DNA of 64,000 bases, from assembly GCF_030411735.1 (NCBI RefSeq), contig NW_026848185.1, positions 80,168 to 144,167 of the forward strand, given 5' to 3'. The notes beneath the pieces were generated by a model. The model searched no databases and was not told where the DNA came from. It saw only the letters and a program-made list of their open reading frames with translations. The position numbers were made by a program, and so were the translations under genes. Source of the stretch: Phialemonium atrogriseum. Lineage: Eukaryota; Ascomycota; Sordariomycetes; Cephalothecales; Cephalothecaceae. Below, piece after piece: positions 34,669 to 45,475 of the stretch (the stretch's first letter is position 1; each line of letters starts with the position of its first letter).

Positions 34669-36376
34669 ATGGTTGACTCTAACAATGCGCCCGCTGGCGC
34701 ACCAGCTACTGCGACGCCTCCGGAACCGGCGACGGAACCGCAGCCGGCGCCGGAACCTGTGACCGACCAACAATCACCTCCGAATCCCGCAAGGGAGCCA
34801 GAGACACCTACGGAACTTGCGACCGAAACACAGTCGCCCCCGAGGCCCGCGAATGAACCACAGAGCGAAATCCTCCCGGCATCCCACTGGGCTCAAGTCC
34901 CTGTATGACAACGCGATTTTTCTTACAGATATCATGTACAAACGGCTCCGAGCTAAACTGTTCTATTCTACGACTCCAGTTACCTGAAGAGCCGCAAGAC
35001 GACGGCGACGACGACTCTGCCTATGGAGAGGCCGCTAGCAGTACAGCATCTCTTTCTGCGAGCGTGCTGGAGTATCGCACTCTTCACGGACGCACATTCC
35101 ATAGCGACATGGGGAAAGCCGAGTCTTGGTACGAAGCTATCTGCTACTGAATTTTCCCTCTCATCTCATTGCTGACAAGAAGCACACAGGATCCCCAACG
35201 ACGAACAACAGCAGGATTCCATGGATATCCAGTGAGGACTATTGAGAGTCGGGACCTAAGGGAAGCTTGTTGCTGAGTTTCCGTGCAGTCATCACATGTG
35301 CACCCTGGCCTTGGAGGATAAGCTGTTCCTCGCGCCTCTTCAACCCGAGAAAATTCAGGTGTGACAAGCCCTTCTCTGGTAATGTTCCACAACAGCTTGC
35401 TTACAACCTCACAGAAAGTGGTCGACATAGGCACTGGTACAGGTAAACCAATCACCCTCGAGTGAACCGTGAAAGTCCAGGTAGACTCATGATGCTGAAA
35501 TCTTCTAGGGATATGGGCTATGTATCTTTTCCCCGTGTTCTTCCCTCGTCAACCAACCAGCTAACCTCTTCCCAGTGACTTTGCCGACAAGTTCCCCAAC
35601 GCCGAAGTAATTGGCACCGACGTCTCGCCCATCCAACCCCCCTGGGTCCCGCCGGGCGTGAAATTCGAGCTAGACGACGCAAACCTACCATGGACATGGG
35701 CCGACAACACCTTCGACTACGTCCACGTGCGCTGCCTCTTTGGCTCCATCGTGGACTGGTCCGCCCTGTACAGGGAGGCGTTCCGCTGCTGCAAGCCGGG
35801 GGGCTGGTTCGAGGACTTTGAGAATTCCATCAACATGCTGTCCGACGACGGGTCTGTCGCGCCCGGCAGCCCGATGGATCAGTGGGGCCAGGTGTTTTGG
35901 GCCGGGGGTGAGAAGTTTGGGCGGACGTTTAGGGTTGTGGAGGACGAGATCCAGAGGAAGTGCATGGAGGAGGCCGGGTTTGTGGATATCACGGTCTGGG
36001 AACACAGGGTAAGTCCGTTTTGATGCCACCCTGGGTGTTAATTAGGAACCTGCTGAGCAGACTCTAGTGTCCAATCGGTACCTGGCCCAGCGATCCCAGG
36101 TTGAAGACATTGGGACAGTTCTCCAAAATGGTGCTGGAGTCAGATGCCGAAGGTACGTTTCTAACCAAACAAACGCCTGTTTATATGGTTCTGAAAAAAA
36201 CAACAACAGGCTACGTCCTCTATATGTGGAACGCTGTGATGGGGTGGTCTCCGGAGGAAATTCAAGTCTATCTTGCCCATCTGCGCCGGCAGCTGCGCGA
36301 CAAGAACACCCACGCTTCGTACCGACAGACGGTCGTCTACGGTCGCAAGCCAGAGCCTGACGAGGTGCGTGCATAG
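34669..36376 (+). CDS. LaeA-like SAM-dependent methyltransferase
   Basis: Nine exons (34669-34902, 34980-35128, 35190-35231, 35289-35358, 35415-35442, 35509-35521, 35576-36008, 36068-36152, 36210-36376) sum to 1221 nt, 406 residues. The N-terminal 75 residues are Pro/Glu/Thr-rich and repetitive (PEPATEP, PNPAREPE type units). The methyltransferase core follows: EYRTLHGRTFHS, SAM motif I VVDIGTGTGIWAIDFAD, acidic loop EVIGTDVSPIQP, then FDYVHVRCLFGSIVDW and CCKPGGWFED. The end is HASYRQTVVYGRKPEPDE. One exon is only 13 nt. Relatives include LaeA and many cluster-associated methyltransferases. A P450 starts 396 bp downstream on the same strand, suggesting a functional pair. It is paralogous to the broken copy at 27-28.6 kb. 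Confidence 0.9.
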
Positions 36377-36603
36377 AGATGGGGCAAGCCGAGAGTGTCC
36401 TAGTTGTATATTCGATTATCTGTTCGCGTGTGTCTGGGAAGTAAATTCAATCACGACTGTGACGAAGCTCTGGATAAATGACATGGATGTGGATGCCTTG
36501 GTCACGGTCCCTTTGACAGCGAGCGAGAGACTTCGCTAAATGCTACGGTCACACACCAAATTATTGGTTCCCGCAACTAGACTACCTAGCTGAAGACGTT
36601 GGT

Positions 36604-36663
36604 GGCCTAGCCTAGGATGGCTAAAGCCAACTGCATCCATGCATGGCCTAGCCGGGATGGCTA
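36604..36663 (+). promoter_or_regulatory. Direct repeat GGCCTAGCC..GGATGGCTA upstream of P450
   Basis: Two copies, 36604-36623 (GGCCTAGCCTAGGATGGCTA) and 36645-36663 (GGCCTAGCCGGGATGGCTA), with starts 41 bp apart. They sit 110-170 bp before the P450 start codon in the 396-bp spacer after the methyltransferase. Each copy contains overlapping CCTAGG/GGCTA half-sites. A regulator binding site is plausible; the factor is unknown. Confidence 0.55.
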
Positions 36664-36772
36664 GAAGGGCTCTCCCGTTTTTGGCCTTAAAAGGCAGCCA
36701 CTTGCCCCCGCACCACGCCAACCAACTTTCCAAGGACACCCGCACGCTTTCAGGGTCTGCTGCCACGCCGCG

Positions 36773-38390
36773 ATGGTATTCAAGACCGGCATGTCGCTCG
36801 CTGTCGGGGCCGTCGCTCTAGTCGTGTATCTTGTGGTGGCTAGTATAGCCTCGTGGCTGCGCCTCCGTCATATTCCCGGACCGCGGGTTGCTGGATGGAG
36901 TAAAATCTGGCTGGTCAAACGCCAAGTCACAGGGAAACTGGTCCTCGACCTTGGGAATGTCTGCAATCAATACGGTATGGTGTCTTCTACAAGTCAACCC
37001 AAAGCAGCCTTAATTATACTCACACCTCGTAGGGCCCCTTGTAAGGATCGGTCCTGACTGGGTCGTGACAAACGACCCTGTGGAGATTCGACGCATCTGG
37101 AACGTGCACTCTGGATACTACCGCTCTCCCTGGTACCATGGCTTGCGATTTGATCCCACCAAGGACAGCATCATCACCTCGGGAAACAACAAGGAACATG
37201 GTCGTCTGCGAGCCAATGTGTTGCCGGGATATCAGGGCAAGGGAATCGAAAACCAAGAGCAGCTTGTTGATGAGCAAATTGCGAAGTTTATCAAGCTCAT
37301 CGAGCAAAAGTACTTGTCGACAAGAGACCAACTGCGTCCCCTGGATATGTCCAAGTCGATGCAGTTCCTGACCCAGGATATCATCTCCTCCATCGAGTTT
37401 GGCAAGCCCTTTGGCTACCTGGACGCAGACGAGGATATCTGGGGCGTCATCGCGATATTCGAGGCTCTTCTAGGGGCAGTGATGATTGGCGCTCTATTTC
37501 CCGTCCTACTTCACATCACCTCGTCTCCCCTGATGAAACCCTTCATGCCCAAGCCAACTGATAAGCACGGTGTCGGTCGTCTATTGGGCGTCATTAAGAG
37601 CCACGTCGATCAACGCTACGGACCTGACAAGAAGCGAAGCAACGATGTTCTACAGTCATTTGTAGACTCTGGCTTGGACCGTCATGAGGTGGAGTCGGAG
37701 GCTTTGATCCACATGGTTGGTGGGACAGACACATCGGCATTGGCACTGCGGAACATTGTCTTCTTCGTGTCCAGCAACTCAGTCGTCTACAGGAAACTCC
37801 AGGCGGAGATTGATGCCGCCGCCAAGAGCCTGTCATCCGACATAATAGTGTCGGACCGACAGGCCAATAGTCTGCCCTATCTTCAGGCCGTGATCAAGGA
37901 GGGACTTCGAATGTGGCCACCAGTTATGGGGTTGATGGCTCGCATGTCCGACCAAGACGACGTGGTGTGCGGCTTCAAGGTTCCCGCAAAGACCCATGTT
38001 GCATGGGCAGGCTGGGCATTGATGAAGGACAAGTCTGTTTTCGGCCAGGACGCAGATGTGTTTGAGCCGCAGCGCTGGCTCGATGCTGATCCAGCCCAGC
38101 TCAAGACCATGGAAGCAGTGCAGGGTCTTGTCTTTGCCTCTGGGAGTCGTTGGGAGTGTCTTGGGAAACGACTTGCTTATGTTGAACTCAACAAGACTAT
38201 TTTCGAGGTAACCCCCTCCCTCCCAACCTCTCATAGTCTTACGGCGCAGGCTAACCAAGACAATCAGCTATTTCGTCGATTCGACTTCGCCATGCTAGAT
38301 CCTGTACAACCCTTCACATGGGTTAGCTTTGGGACGACTGTTCATCAAGGCATGAAAGTGAAGATCACGGTACGAGAGCAAGCGAGTTAA
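36773..38390 (+). CDS. Cytochrome P450 monooxygenase
   Basis: Microsomal fungal P450 of the pisatin-demethylase-like group. Three exons (36773-36974, 37033-38207, 38268-38390) sum to 1500 nt, 499 residues. An N-terminal membrane anchor lies at about 9-28, followed by the proline hinge HIPGPR. I-helix motif GGTDTS, K-helix ExxR in KEGLR, and the heme loop VFASGSRWECLGK with Cys443 are present. The heme loop is one residue longer between its Gly and Cys than the usual FxxGxRxCxG or FxxGRxxCxG form. All other landmarks are present, so it is probably functional. The location, 396 bp after a LaeA-like methyltransferase on the same strand, suggests tailoring of a small molecule, but no backbone synthase lies in the window. 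Confidence 0.92.
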
Positions 38391-38889
38391 AGGGCTTACG
38401 GGGTTAGAATTCTACTCTGGTGGTTATAGGGTCACGCATGGCCCCTATTTGAGCCAGTTCCAGGTAATTGCAAAAAAGATATGGATTACTCGTTCAATGT
38501 CATGACAGAGACACCCTGGCGTGCCTGAATCCCAAAAATCGAGAGAGATGAGAGCGATGAGAGCGATGAGAGCGATGAGAGTGTTTCATTATGCTGTCAC
38601 TGTGTCTGTTACGTGCTAAAGGCACCTGTGCCAGTTGCTCCCATGTGCGGAAAATTCCAACCGACGTCCGCCACACCAAGCCCCCCCACGCATCATCAAC
38701 CCTCAGCTGCTCGAGTTTCGTATCCTTATTCGAATCGGGAGAGGTCCATCTTGTATGTAGTCTGGTTCGCGCGATGCTGGTGAAACTGGTAGTGCTCGTG
38801 GCGCCAGTGCTGCGTCTAGCGTCACAACGTCAGCAACCTTGAGTAGTCATGAAGGATGATGTTGCCCACTCACGTAAAGAAGCAGGGGC
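38391..38889. other. Intergenic between convergent genes, with minisatellite
   Basis: About 500 bp; contains the GAGAGCGAT repeat and otherwise nothing recognised. Confidence 0.4.
38541..38582 (+). repeat. Nine-bp minisatellite GAGAGCGAT
   Basis: About four and a half tandem units (GAGAGAGAT, then GAGAGCGAT repeats, ending GAGAGTG) 150 bp downstream of the P450 stop. Confidence 0.9.
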
Positions 38890-39195
38890 CTAGTTGCGCA
38901 TGAAGGTAGCCTGGGCCATCTGCCGGCCGCCGAGGAGCCAGATGGCAAGGACGCCGGCAACGATGAGAACCGGAAGGTAAGTCTTGCCATTCGCTCTCGA
39001 GTTGATCTCGCGACGCTTTGCGTCCATCACGCCCAGCGACGCGTCAAACGCGCGGCCCACGACGTGGGCGGGCAGGTCATCTCCACGAATCTCGAACTCC
39101 GGGGTCCGCATAACGAAGTGGTGGGAGGTCATATCGGCAGCATCATAGGGTGCCAGACGCTGCCCAGTCGACTGATCTCCTCCGGCCTCGGCCAT
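38890..39195 (-). CDS. Small tail-anchored membrane protein
   Basis: Single exon, 101 residues. A soluble N-terminal part (DMTSHHFVMRTPEFEI, a central basic helix AKRREINSRANG) is followed by one C-terminal hydrophobic helix (YLPVLIVAGVLAIWLLGG, about 74-91) and a ten-residue tail. There is no signal peptide, so a C-terminal tail anchor in ER or mitochondrial membrane is expected. The compact, non-repetitive sequence looks conserved rather than random, but I do not recognise the family. Confidence 0.65.
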   Translation of the reverse strand: MAEAGGDQSTGQRLAPYDAADMTSHHFVMRTPEFEIRGDDLPAHVVGRAFDASLGVMDAKRREINSRANGKTYLPVLIVAGVLAIWLLGGRQMAQATFMRN

Positions 39196-39943
39196 TTCGT
39201 CGGGGAAGACAACTGATGTTGCAGTGACAGGTTAGTGACATATCCAGAAAACCTGACGAAACGAAAGAAAGAAAGTGAAAGGTTATGGATGAAGCTTACA
39301 ATTTCCAAGGCCTCTAAGGAATTGGTAGAGCATGCTGATAGGCTGAGGTTCGATTTCCTGGAGGACAAAGATCCGTGGACGTGGGCGTGGGCGTGGAAAG
39401 CCGCGAAAGGTGGACGGGCGGGATTGGCGTGAAGAATCCATTGTGTTGTGGGAAGATTTGACTTGTCAATGATGGTGTTCTTAGTTGTCGGGATGCTTAG
39501 TTGTGGTGCAAACCCCAAAGCTAGAAGATCACCGCGATGCTCGCTGGTTGGAGGTGGTGGAGGCGGTGGTCAGGGATGCAAAGAGGAGATTTTCTCAGCA
39601 GGCCGCCGGGACCCAAGAGGCCAGCCGGAAGATGGATACTGCCGAGCCGAGAGAGGGTGCCTGAGTGAAGGCACAATCATGTGCTAGTTTGTTGACATTT
39701 TGCTCACATTCGGCCTACCACTGACTGACTTTGACCCTGCCCTTTCCTTTTTGCCAAGTCGCTACAGTGTGGTAGTTCTTGCCATAATGTGGAGGCCAAC
39801 TAACCCATCCTCCTCCCCACTGAAGAGCAGAGCAATCCTTTCCATCCTCTCACCCCCCTTGCGTACCTACGACTGCCTTGAGCTAGTATATATCTTAACC
39901 CATGTTTCGGCCTGTGGTATCAACACATCATTGGGGACCCGGC
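39196..39943. other. Intergenic
   Basis: About 750 bp. A GGTGGTGGAGGCGGTGG purine tract lies near 39.55 kb. No gene supported. Confidence 0.4.
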
Positions 39944-40240
39944 TTATTTCGATGATGACCCCTTTTCCTTTTGCTCCCGCATCCATTTCAGTTGTTCGGC
40001 GAGTGGCATATCATCGGGTGGTAAGTTTCTGGAGGCGTTGTAGCTCATCTCGATCTCCCAGTCCACGGGCGACAACCTCCTAACCCTATTAAGCTCATTT
40101 CTACTCTCCACCCACTCCTTATGCTCCTGTTTCTTGGCCTCCTTGGCCGCTTTCTTAGCCGCTTTCTGGTCTTTCCTGGCCTTCTTAGCCTTTTCAGAAT
40201 CTTCTGCGGTCGGTTTTGGCACGCTAGTAGAGGAGCCCAT
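39944..40240 (-). CDS. 98-residue Lys/Ala-rich protein, predicted N-myristoylated (paralogue of 51670-51966)
   Basis: Single exon. It begins MGSSTSVPK, a good N-myristoylation context (Gly2, Ser6). Residues 12-45 form a highly charged Lys/Ala/Glu helix (KAAKKAAKEAKKQEH). A less charged middle follows, then the C-terminal block MPLAEQLKWMREQKEKGSSSK (residues 78-98; read in two parts). The protein at 51670-51966 has the same length, the same order of parts and the matching end LPLVDQFRFMKAV..SSSPK. The start at 40240 is the first ATG. A TATA-like element lies 117-127 bp upstream. It sits downstream of an MFS transporter on the same strand, as does its paralogue. Function unknown; a membrane-associated peptide is the most that can be inferred. 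Confidence 0.7.
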   Translation of the reverse strand: MGSSTSVPKPTAEDSEKAKKARKDQKAAKKAAKEAKKQEHKEWVESRNELNRVRRLSPVDWEIEMSYNASRNLPPDDMPLAEQLKWMREQKEKGSSSK

Positions 40241-40356
40241 CCTGAATCGTGTGTGATTCCGTTGCGGGTCGTTTGTATGTGATGGCTGTAAGAGCTGGAT
40301 GTGTACTGTTTTGGCTATCACTATGGCTTCAAGAGAGATACAGAGGGACTAATGGG

Positions 40357-40367
40357 TATTTATATAG
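40357..40367 (-). promoter_or_regulatory. TATA box for the 98-residue protein gene
   Basis: CTATATAAATA on the minus strand, about 120 bp before the ATG at 40240. Confidence 0.5.
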
Positions 40368-40635
40368 TGGGAGGTGGTATCAGTGTCGAGCCGATATCCA
40401 CAGATTGGATGGCCAGAAGGGGCATTGAAGAATGCAGGCTACATGGAACTTGAGAGTGAATCATAACCTCTCAGGTGGGAGGGAAGGATCTTAATGACGG
40501 CTCTTTAATGACCAGAACGAGAATTAGCTGTTGCTCATCTAAACTGGGAGCTGTCATACCCTAAAGATGAGCTTAATCACGGGTTGCAAGGCAAATCGCG
40601 GACATGCCCGTGTTGAGTATCCTGAGCCTCAGCAC

Positions 40636-42258
40636 TTAAACTCTCCATTTTCTCCTTTGATCCTCTTCCTGTACACCCGAAAGGCTCCCGATAGCTTCAA
40701 TCCTCACCCAAGCCACAGCTGCAGTAGTTCCTGCCAGCAGAGCGCCAACCAGAATGCTCGTCTTGAAATACGCTTGACTCAAGCGTGGTCCTTCTGCATC
40801 TCCCCCATTGCCTCGTATCAGCGCCCCAGCGATAGGCGTCCCAATCAAGGCAGTAAACCCCCTGACCATATACAAGAAGCCGTTGACACTTGCGAAATGC
40901 TGGACTCCGAATAGTTCAACAAGCGCTGTCGGGAACAGACTGATATAAGCGCCCGCGAAGATACCGTACAGGATTGAAAAGGCGATAAAGAGGTTCCTTC
41001 CGTCTCGATCACCGTCTGACAGAGTGGAAGGTAGCCACAGGCCCAATGCCGAGACGGCACTGACGAAAGTTGCAAAGAGGAGGACATTCAGCCGACCAAG
41101 CCGATCCGCGAGGTAGCCGATGACAACCTTGCCAATCGCAGACGAGGCGTTAGACAGCGAGATAAATGTCGCTCCAGTCGCAGCAGAATAGCCCAAAGTC
41201 CGCGCATACGAGGAGAAGAAGTACACCGGAGCATAGTACGCAGCAGCTTGCAACCCAGCCGACGTGCACTGGGCCACGAATTTCCTCGACCGCGCAACAC
41301 GCCAGTCGATGAGAGGGACGAGCAGGCGAGAACGGGCATCCCGCATTTCGAGGCGGTTCTGACGTTCAATGGACGGCTCCCATTTTAGCATGGCTGCTGC
41401 GAAGCTCAGGAGGAGAAACGACAGGCCTCCGGTTAGCCGGAGCGTGTTACGGAATCCGATCGAGTCGTTCAATGCTCGGAGAACGGGGGCCCAGGCAACT
41501 CCGCCGACGCCGGTTCCGGAGGAAAGAATGCCTATCGCGAGGCCGCGGTGTTTTCCGAACCAGCCCGGGGTGACGGTGACGGCGGGGATGTAGGTTAAAC
41601 ATGTGCCTACTCCAAGAAGCACACCTTTTTAAAACAGAAAAGAGGGAAAATATCAGCAGCCGATTTGGGGAAAATAACGTAGTGATGTCTAATTAAAGAG
41701 TCGAAAAAATTAGGCACGTACCTTGAGTAAGGATGAACTGCCAGAGTTTCTGGCTAAATGAAGCCAAGACGTTGGCAAGGGCAAATATCAAGGCACCAGC
41801 GAATGTGATGGTGCGAGGCGAGTAACTCTTACACCAACCCGACGCGAACGGGGCTCCGAGAGACATCAGAGACACTGCTAGGGTGCCAATGAGATCAATC
41901 TGCGCGGGAGAGGCATTTCGAAACGGCCCTGGCTCGCCCGACGAGGACATGGATTCGTACAGTTCTTGGTAGACGCCAAAGGCGAAGTTTAGGCCGCAGC
42001 TTGTGAACATGGAGATGAAAGCAGACAGGACGATAAGGGAAGACATTCTGATGCTCCCATTAGCCAGTGGTTTGAATAGATTGACAAAAAGTAAACTTAC
42101 ATTTTCTTCTTGGTGCTACTTCTTGTTGAAGCTGCATTCCGAGATACTTGTGGGGCCAGGGGAGCAAGGGCGGCAGAGTTGCTTGGATTGGCGGTGATGC
42201 TAGACAGCTCGAAGGCATCGTCTCTACTGCTTAATTGGTCCTCGATTAAAGTCGCCAT
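40636..42258 (-). CDS. MFS monocarboxylate-type transporter
   Basis: Three exons (42101-42258, 41722-42047, 40636-41624) sum to 1473 nt, 490 residues. The cytosolic N-terminus is about 50 residues and Ser-rich. Then come about 12 transmembrane helices with the MCT/SLC16-like fungal pattern: SCGLNFAFGVYQELYES in TM1, GTCLTYIPAVTVTPGWFGKHRGLAIGI (shown in part) in TM4-5, and the TM8-9 loop GYLADRLGRLN. It is predicted to sit in the plasma membrane and move a monocarboxylate or similar organic acid; substrate not determinable. The next gene downstream on the same strand is the 98-residue protein (396 bp away). Confidence 0.9.
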
Positions 42259-42820
42259 GGCGAAGAGTTTCTCGAGACGAAAAGGTAGTTGGTAAAATCG
42301 AGGCGAAGTCTAAAGGAGAGAACTCTTTCCTTACTGCTGTAGGGCAGGAATGACGTGGGTTGAAGAGTCACCATCGCCTACGAAAAATATCCGGGCTCTC
42401 GGGTGGAGAAAGCGGGAAACCGCGAGTATTGTGGATCTGAAGACGCTGATCTATACCACATGGGAGGCTTCTCTGGGCGAAGGCATGGAAGTGAGTGAGG
42501 GGTTTGCTATTTGGAAAATATTTATTTACTCTAGAATCAACTTCGTTGGAGCTTGTATGTACTGTACCGAAATTTATATCAAGTCCTTCTCGCCCGCACC
42601 ACCTCCTTCTAAGCCCTGAAATCCATCGGGTACTTTCTTAGTAGTCGACGCATTTCTTGTTTAATCCTGCTGCCATGTCAGCAAACAACCCATACTATTG
42701 CAACTCAGTTTGCATTCTGGGAATACACACAACCCTCTCAGATGGTTCAGTATTTGGAATAAGATTTTCCCGTTGTCAAACTCACAATGCATAGAGTGCG
42801 TTCCGATCATCGAAGTCGTC
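42259..42820. other. Intergenic
   Basis: About 560 bp, mostly the MCT promoter. No other gene supported. Confidence 0.4.
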
Positions 42821-43658
42821 CTATGGCTCGGATGGCGGTATTTCCTTTAGGTATTCCTCTATGAACTCGCGACCCCATCCATAATTGGGGCCACGGAACA
42901 TGCCCAGCTCGACTAATATTATGTGGTTAGACGTGAATCAAGTCCAAATCATTACAAGGTGGTAACTGACATTCATGGTGCCCATAGACGCAACACGGGT
43001 CAAAGATGATGGGCTCCTGCGTCTGAAGGTCGAGATGGATATTGCCGTGCTCGATATCGGCATGGCACAGACTTGGCTTGATGTTCCTACCGCCTGTCTG
43101 AAGGGGCCGCAACAGACGCGGGATGACCTTGGTCGAGAATTCTGCAACGAGCTGCTCCATCTCCGGGTCCGGCCCGCGAACATATTGCTCCCACTGGATG
43201 TTCAGGCGGAACTGGCGGAGGAACCAATCCTCCCACCTGTCACTGCAGCGTTGTTTGGGATGCATTGTTTCATGGCTTTTTGACTCTCGAACTCGCCAAC
43301 GGCCATATTGATGGCTTGTTTCCCCTCGGTGATCTATCGGGAGGCGGTTAGACAACTTCTAAAGGCACGGTATCGCGAGAGACTTGACAAGGCTGCAGAG
43401 AAATGTGCTGAGAATACGTTCTGACCTTGAGGAAGTACACCCTCTCCTCGCCGGCAAGCTCCGCCACGACCTTTAGACCCTTTGCCCCATTCGTCTTGCC
43501 ATGGCTGTCCACAGACACGACGAGTCTTCCCCGCGGAAGAGCTGGAGTAGTGAATATGATTAGAAGGGTTGGTCGACTTGCTGGGTAGGGTGCGCATGCG
43601 GCAAATAGCTAATACCTTTTACAGTGGCCGGGTCGAGGGAGATTTGAGGCAAGCTCAT
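42821..43658 (-). pseudogene. Fructosamine-kinase family relic with internal deletion
   Basis: The sequence begins MSLPQISLDPATVK at 43658, as fungal fructosamine/ketosamine-3-kinases do. It continues LPRGRLVVSVDSHG, then AVGEFESQKAMKQCIP. At that point the frame breaks and homology resumes in another frame at WEDWFLRQFRLNIQWEQYVRG, missing about 100 residues of the middle of the kinase. The catalytic loop is then present but altered (LCHADIEHGNIHLD; relatives have HGDLWHGN), and the metal-binding region FDPCCVYGHHE follows, then a last exon ending at TAG 42821-42823 after ELGMFRGPNYGW. Splice sites at both ends are still usable. Deletion plus frameshift make it non-functional. Confidence 0.75.
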
Positions 43659-44464
43659 GGCGAGCAACGGGGAGCAATCACAAAGACAAACGACGCCTCT
43701 ATTGAGTGCAGCTATTGAAACATTTGATGAAGATGGCCAGTAATTGTTGGTTCCTGAAGCATCGCAACATAAGTAAGAAGGCAAGTGCGAGATTTTAAGG
43801 GGCTCAGAAGACTGCCCTCTCCTACCCACAGTTTCCATTCCCAAGAGGGCATCCACGATGGCGATTGGATTATAATCACAGTTAATTAATTACACCGCAA
43901 GCGCCCCAGCCGCAGAGTTTGAAACATCAATTGTTCAGCTAAGACAAGAAACCGACTAATTACATGTGATAATTATCGGCGGCAAAACCACGCTTGATGC
44001 CAAAATACAGAGAGATGTCCTGAACCGAATTGGGCTCAAACGCCGGGATGACTCTGGACTCTGGCAAACAGGACTGAATACCTGACCCGGACTTGCAATC
44101 CGAAACTACCTAGGTTGAGATGAAAAGCGTTTGCAGGTGGGTGCACGCTTGATGCTAGGTAGGTTGAGGAGTGTTGGCGTTGACGCTGACTCAACACCAG
44201 CACTTTGCTGCACTGTTACTGCGTTGAATTCTGACCATCGGATTTCTCGTTTCACCTCATGCAGCTAGGCGTCCACAGCATCCTCGAGTACTCCGCGTCC
44301 CTTCATCGCTAGCCCACTGCAGCGGTCCCGCCTATGCACATGGAATGGTTTGATCTCCCAACGAAATCCACGAAATGTGACGAAACAAAAATGCCTTCGC
44401 TCACGATAAAAGGGTGGAACAACCTCTGCAGTTCCAGCATGGATGCAACACCAAGCGACGCCCA
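43659..44464. other. Intergenic
   Basis: About 800 bp, AT-rich in part, with CCTAGGT/TAGGTAGG motifs near 44.11-44.16 kb. No gene supported. Confidence 0.4.
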
Positions 44465-45213
44465 TTATCCCAGAGTGATACTAGAAGATCCGCTGCTCCC
44501 AGGCCCGCCGTCGGCCGTGTAACCCTCGGTTGCCATGATAACATAGTCGTGGTTTCCCAGCTTCATATTATACTTTGCCCACTCGTCAAAGTGCCTTCCA
44601 GTGGTGACTGTCCCACCGACACGCTTCTCTGTGCGGACAGACCAGTACTGCTGGAAGGTCCTCGTGCCCTCGATCGAAGGCTTGTTGACACGAGTACTTG
44701 TGAATATCTCGTATGTGCCCTCGTCAAAAGTGAAGTTCCCCTTGGAAGTCCATGGCTCATTGGGCGCGAGGTCGGCATGGGATTCGATGATGTAGTATTC
44801 AATCAAGGGGTTCCTGGTCCAGCCGTAGACAGCGAGGTAACCGGGTCCAGTGGCATTGTATGTTCCGCTATACTTGATCGTCCTGCGTGTGGAAAGATTT
44901 TATCAGAACCTACACGGCATACTTTACCCCATGGAAGCACTCAAACTTACCTCGACCCTCCGACATTATATCCCTTTCCACAAACGAAGCCTCCCTTGCT
45001 ATTCCAAGTCGCAGTGTAAGAAGCCCCCGCGCCGTTGTTGCATCTGATATTGCTGCCGTTCTCAGACCAGTTTTGGAAGTAGTAACCACCCTGACGGGTC
45101 ACAATCTCATTGCTGGTCTCTTTTTGGGCGTTGCGAGACGGAAGGATCTCTCCAGGCGCGGCAAGCACGCCTGGGATCAGAGACAGGGCTGCGAGGAGGG
45201 AGAACTGGACCAT
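44465..45213 (-). CDS. Endo-beta-1,4-xylanase, glycoside hydrolase family 11
   Basis: Secreted GH11 xylanase that cleaves the xylan backbone. Two exons (44951-45213, 44465-44882; intron 68 nt) sum to 681 nt, 226 residues, the usual length without a binding module. The signal peptide is about residues 1-18, followed by a propeptide to about residue 40. Catalytic pair: nucleophile Glu116 in PLIEYYIIE and acid/base Glu207 in VIMATEGY. The thumb-region sequence KPSIEGTRTFQQYWSVR is typical. Upstream are a TATA element (about 105 bp) and three GGCTAA sites. The start at 45213 precedes the signal peptide; a longer frame to 45264 is less likely. Confidence 0.96.
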
Positions 45214-45314
45214 GGCGTATGGAATTCTGGAGTTGACCCCGAGGACTAAGACGAGGAGATTCAAGACCGTGGTAGAAGATGTGCCGCTCCTCCTCCCTCA
45301 GCAGGTCATCTCCT

Positions 45315-45321
45315 CCTTATA
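45315..45321 (-). promoter_or_regulatory. TATA box of GH11 xylanase gene
   Basis: TATAAGG on the minus strand, about 105 bp before the ATG at 45213. Confidence 0.5.
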
Positions 45322-45475
45322 CCCCTTGACCACAATCATGGACCTAGGCCCACAAGTTTTGTGCTGATCCCATACCGAAGGCCAAGCACGGTAGGTCTCT
45401 TCTCTCAAAACCACTTTATTTACCAGGGTCACATTCCTCCGAATTCTTGTTGGAGGATTGGCCCGGCCCATCGCT

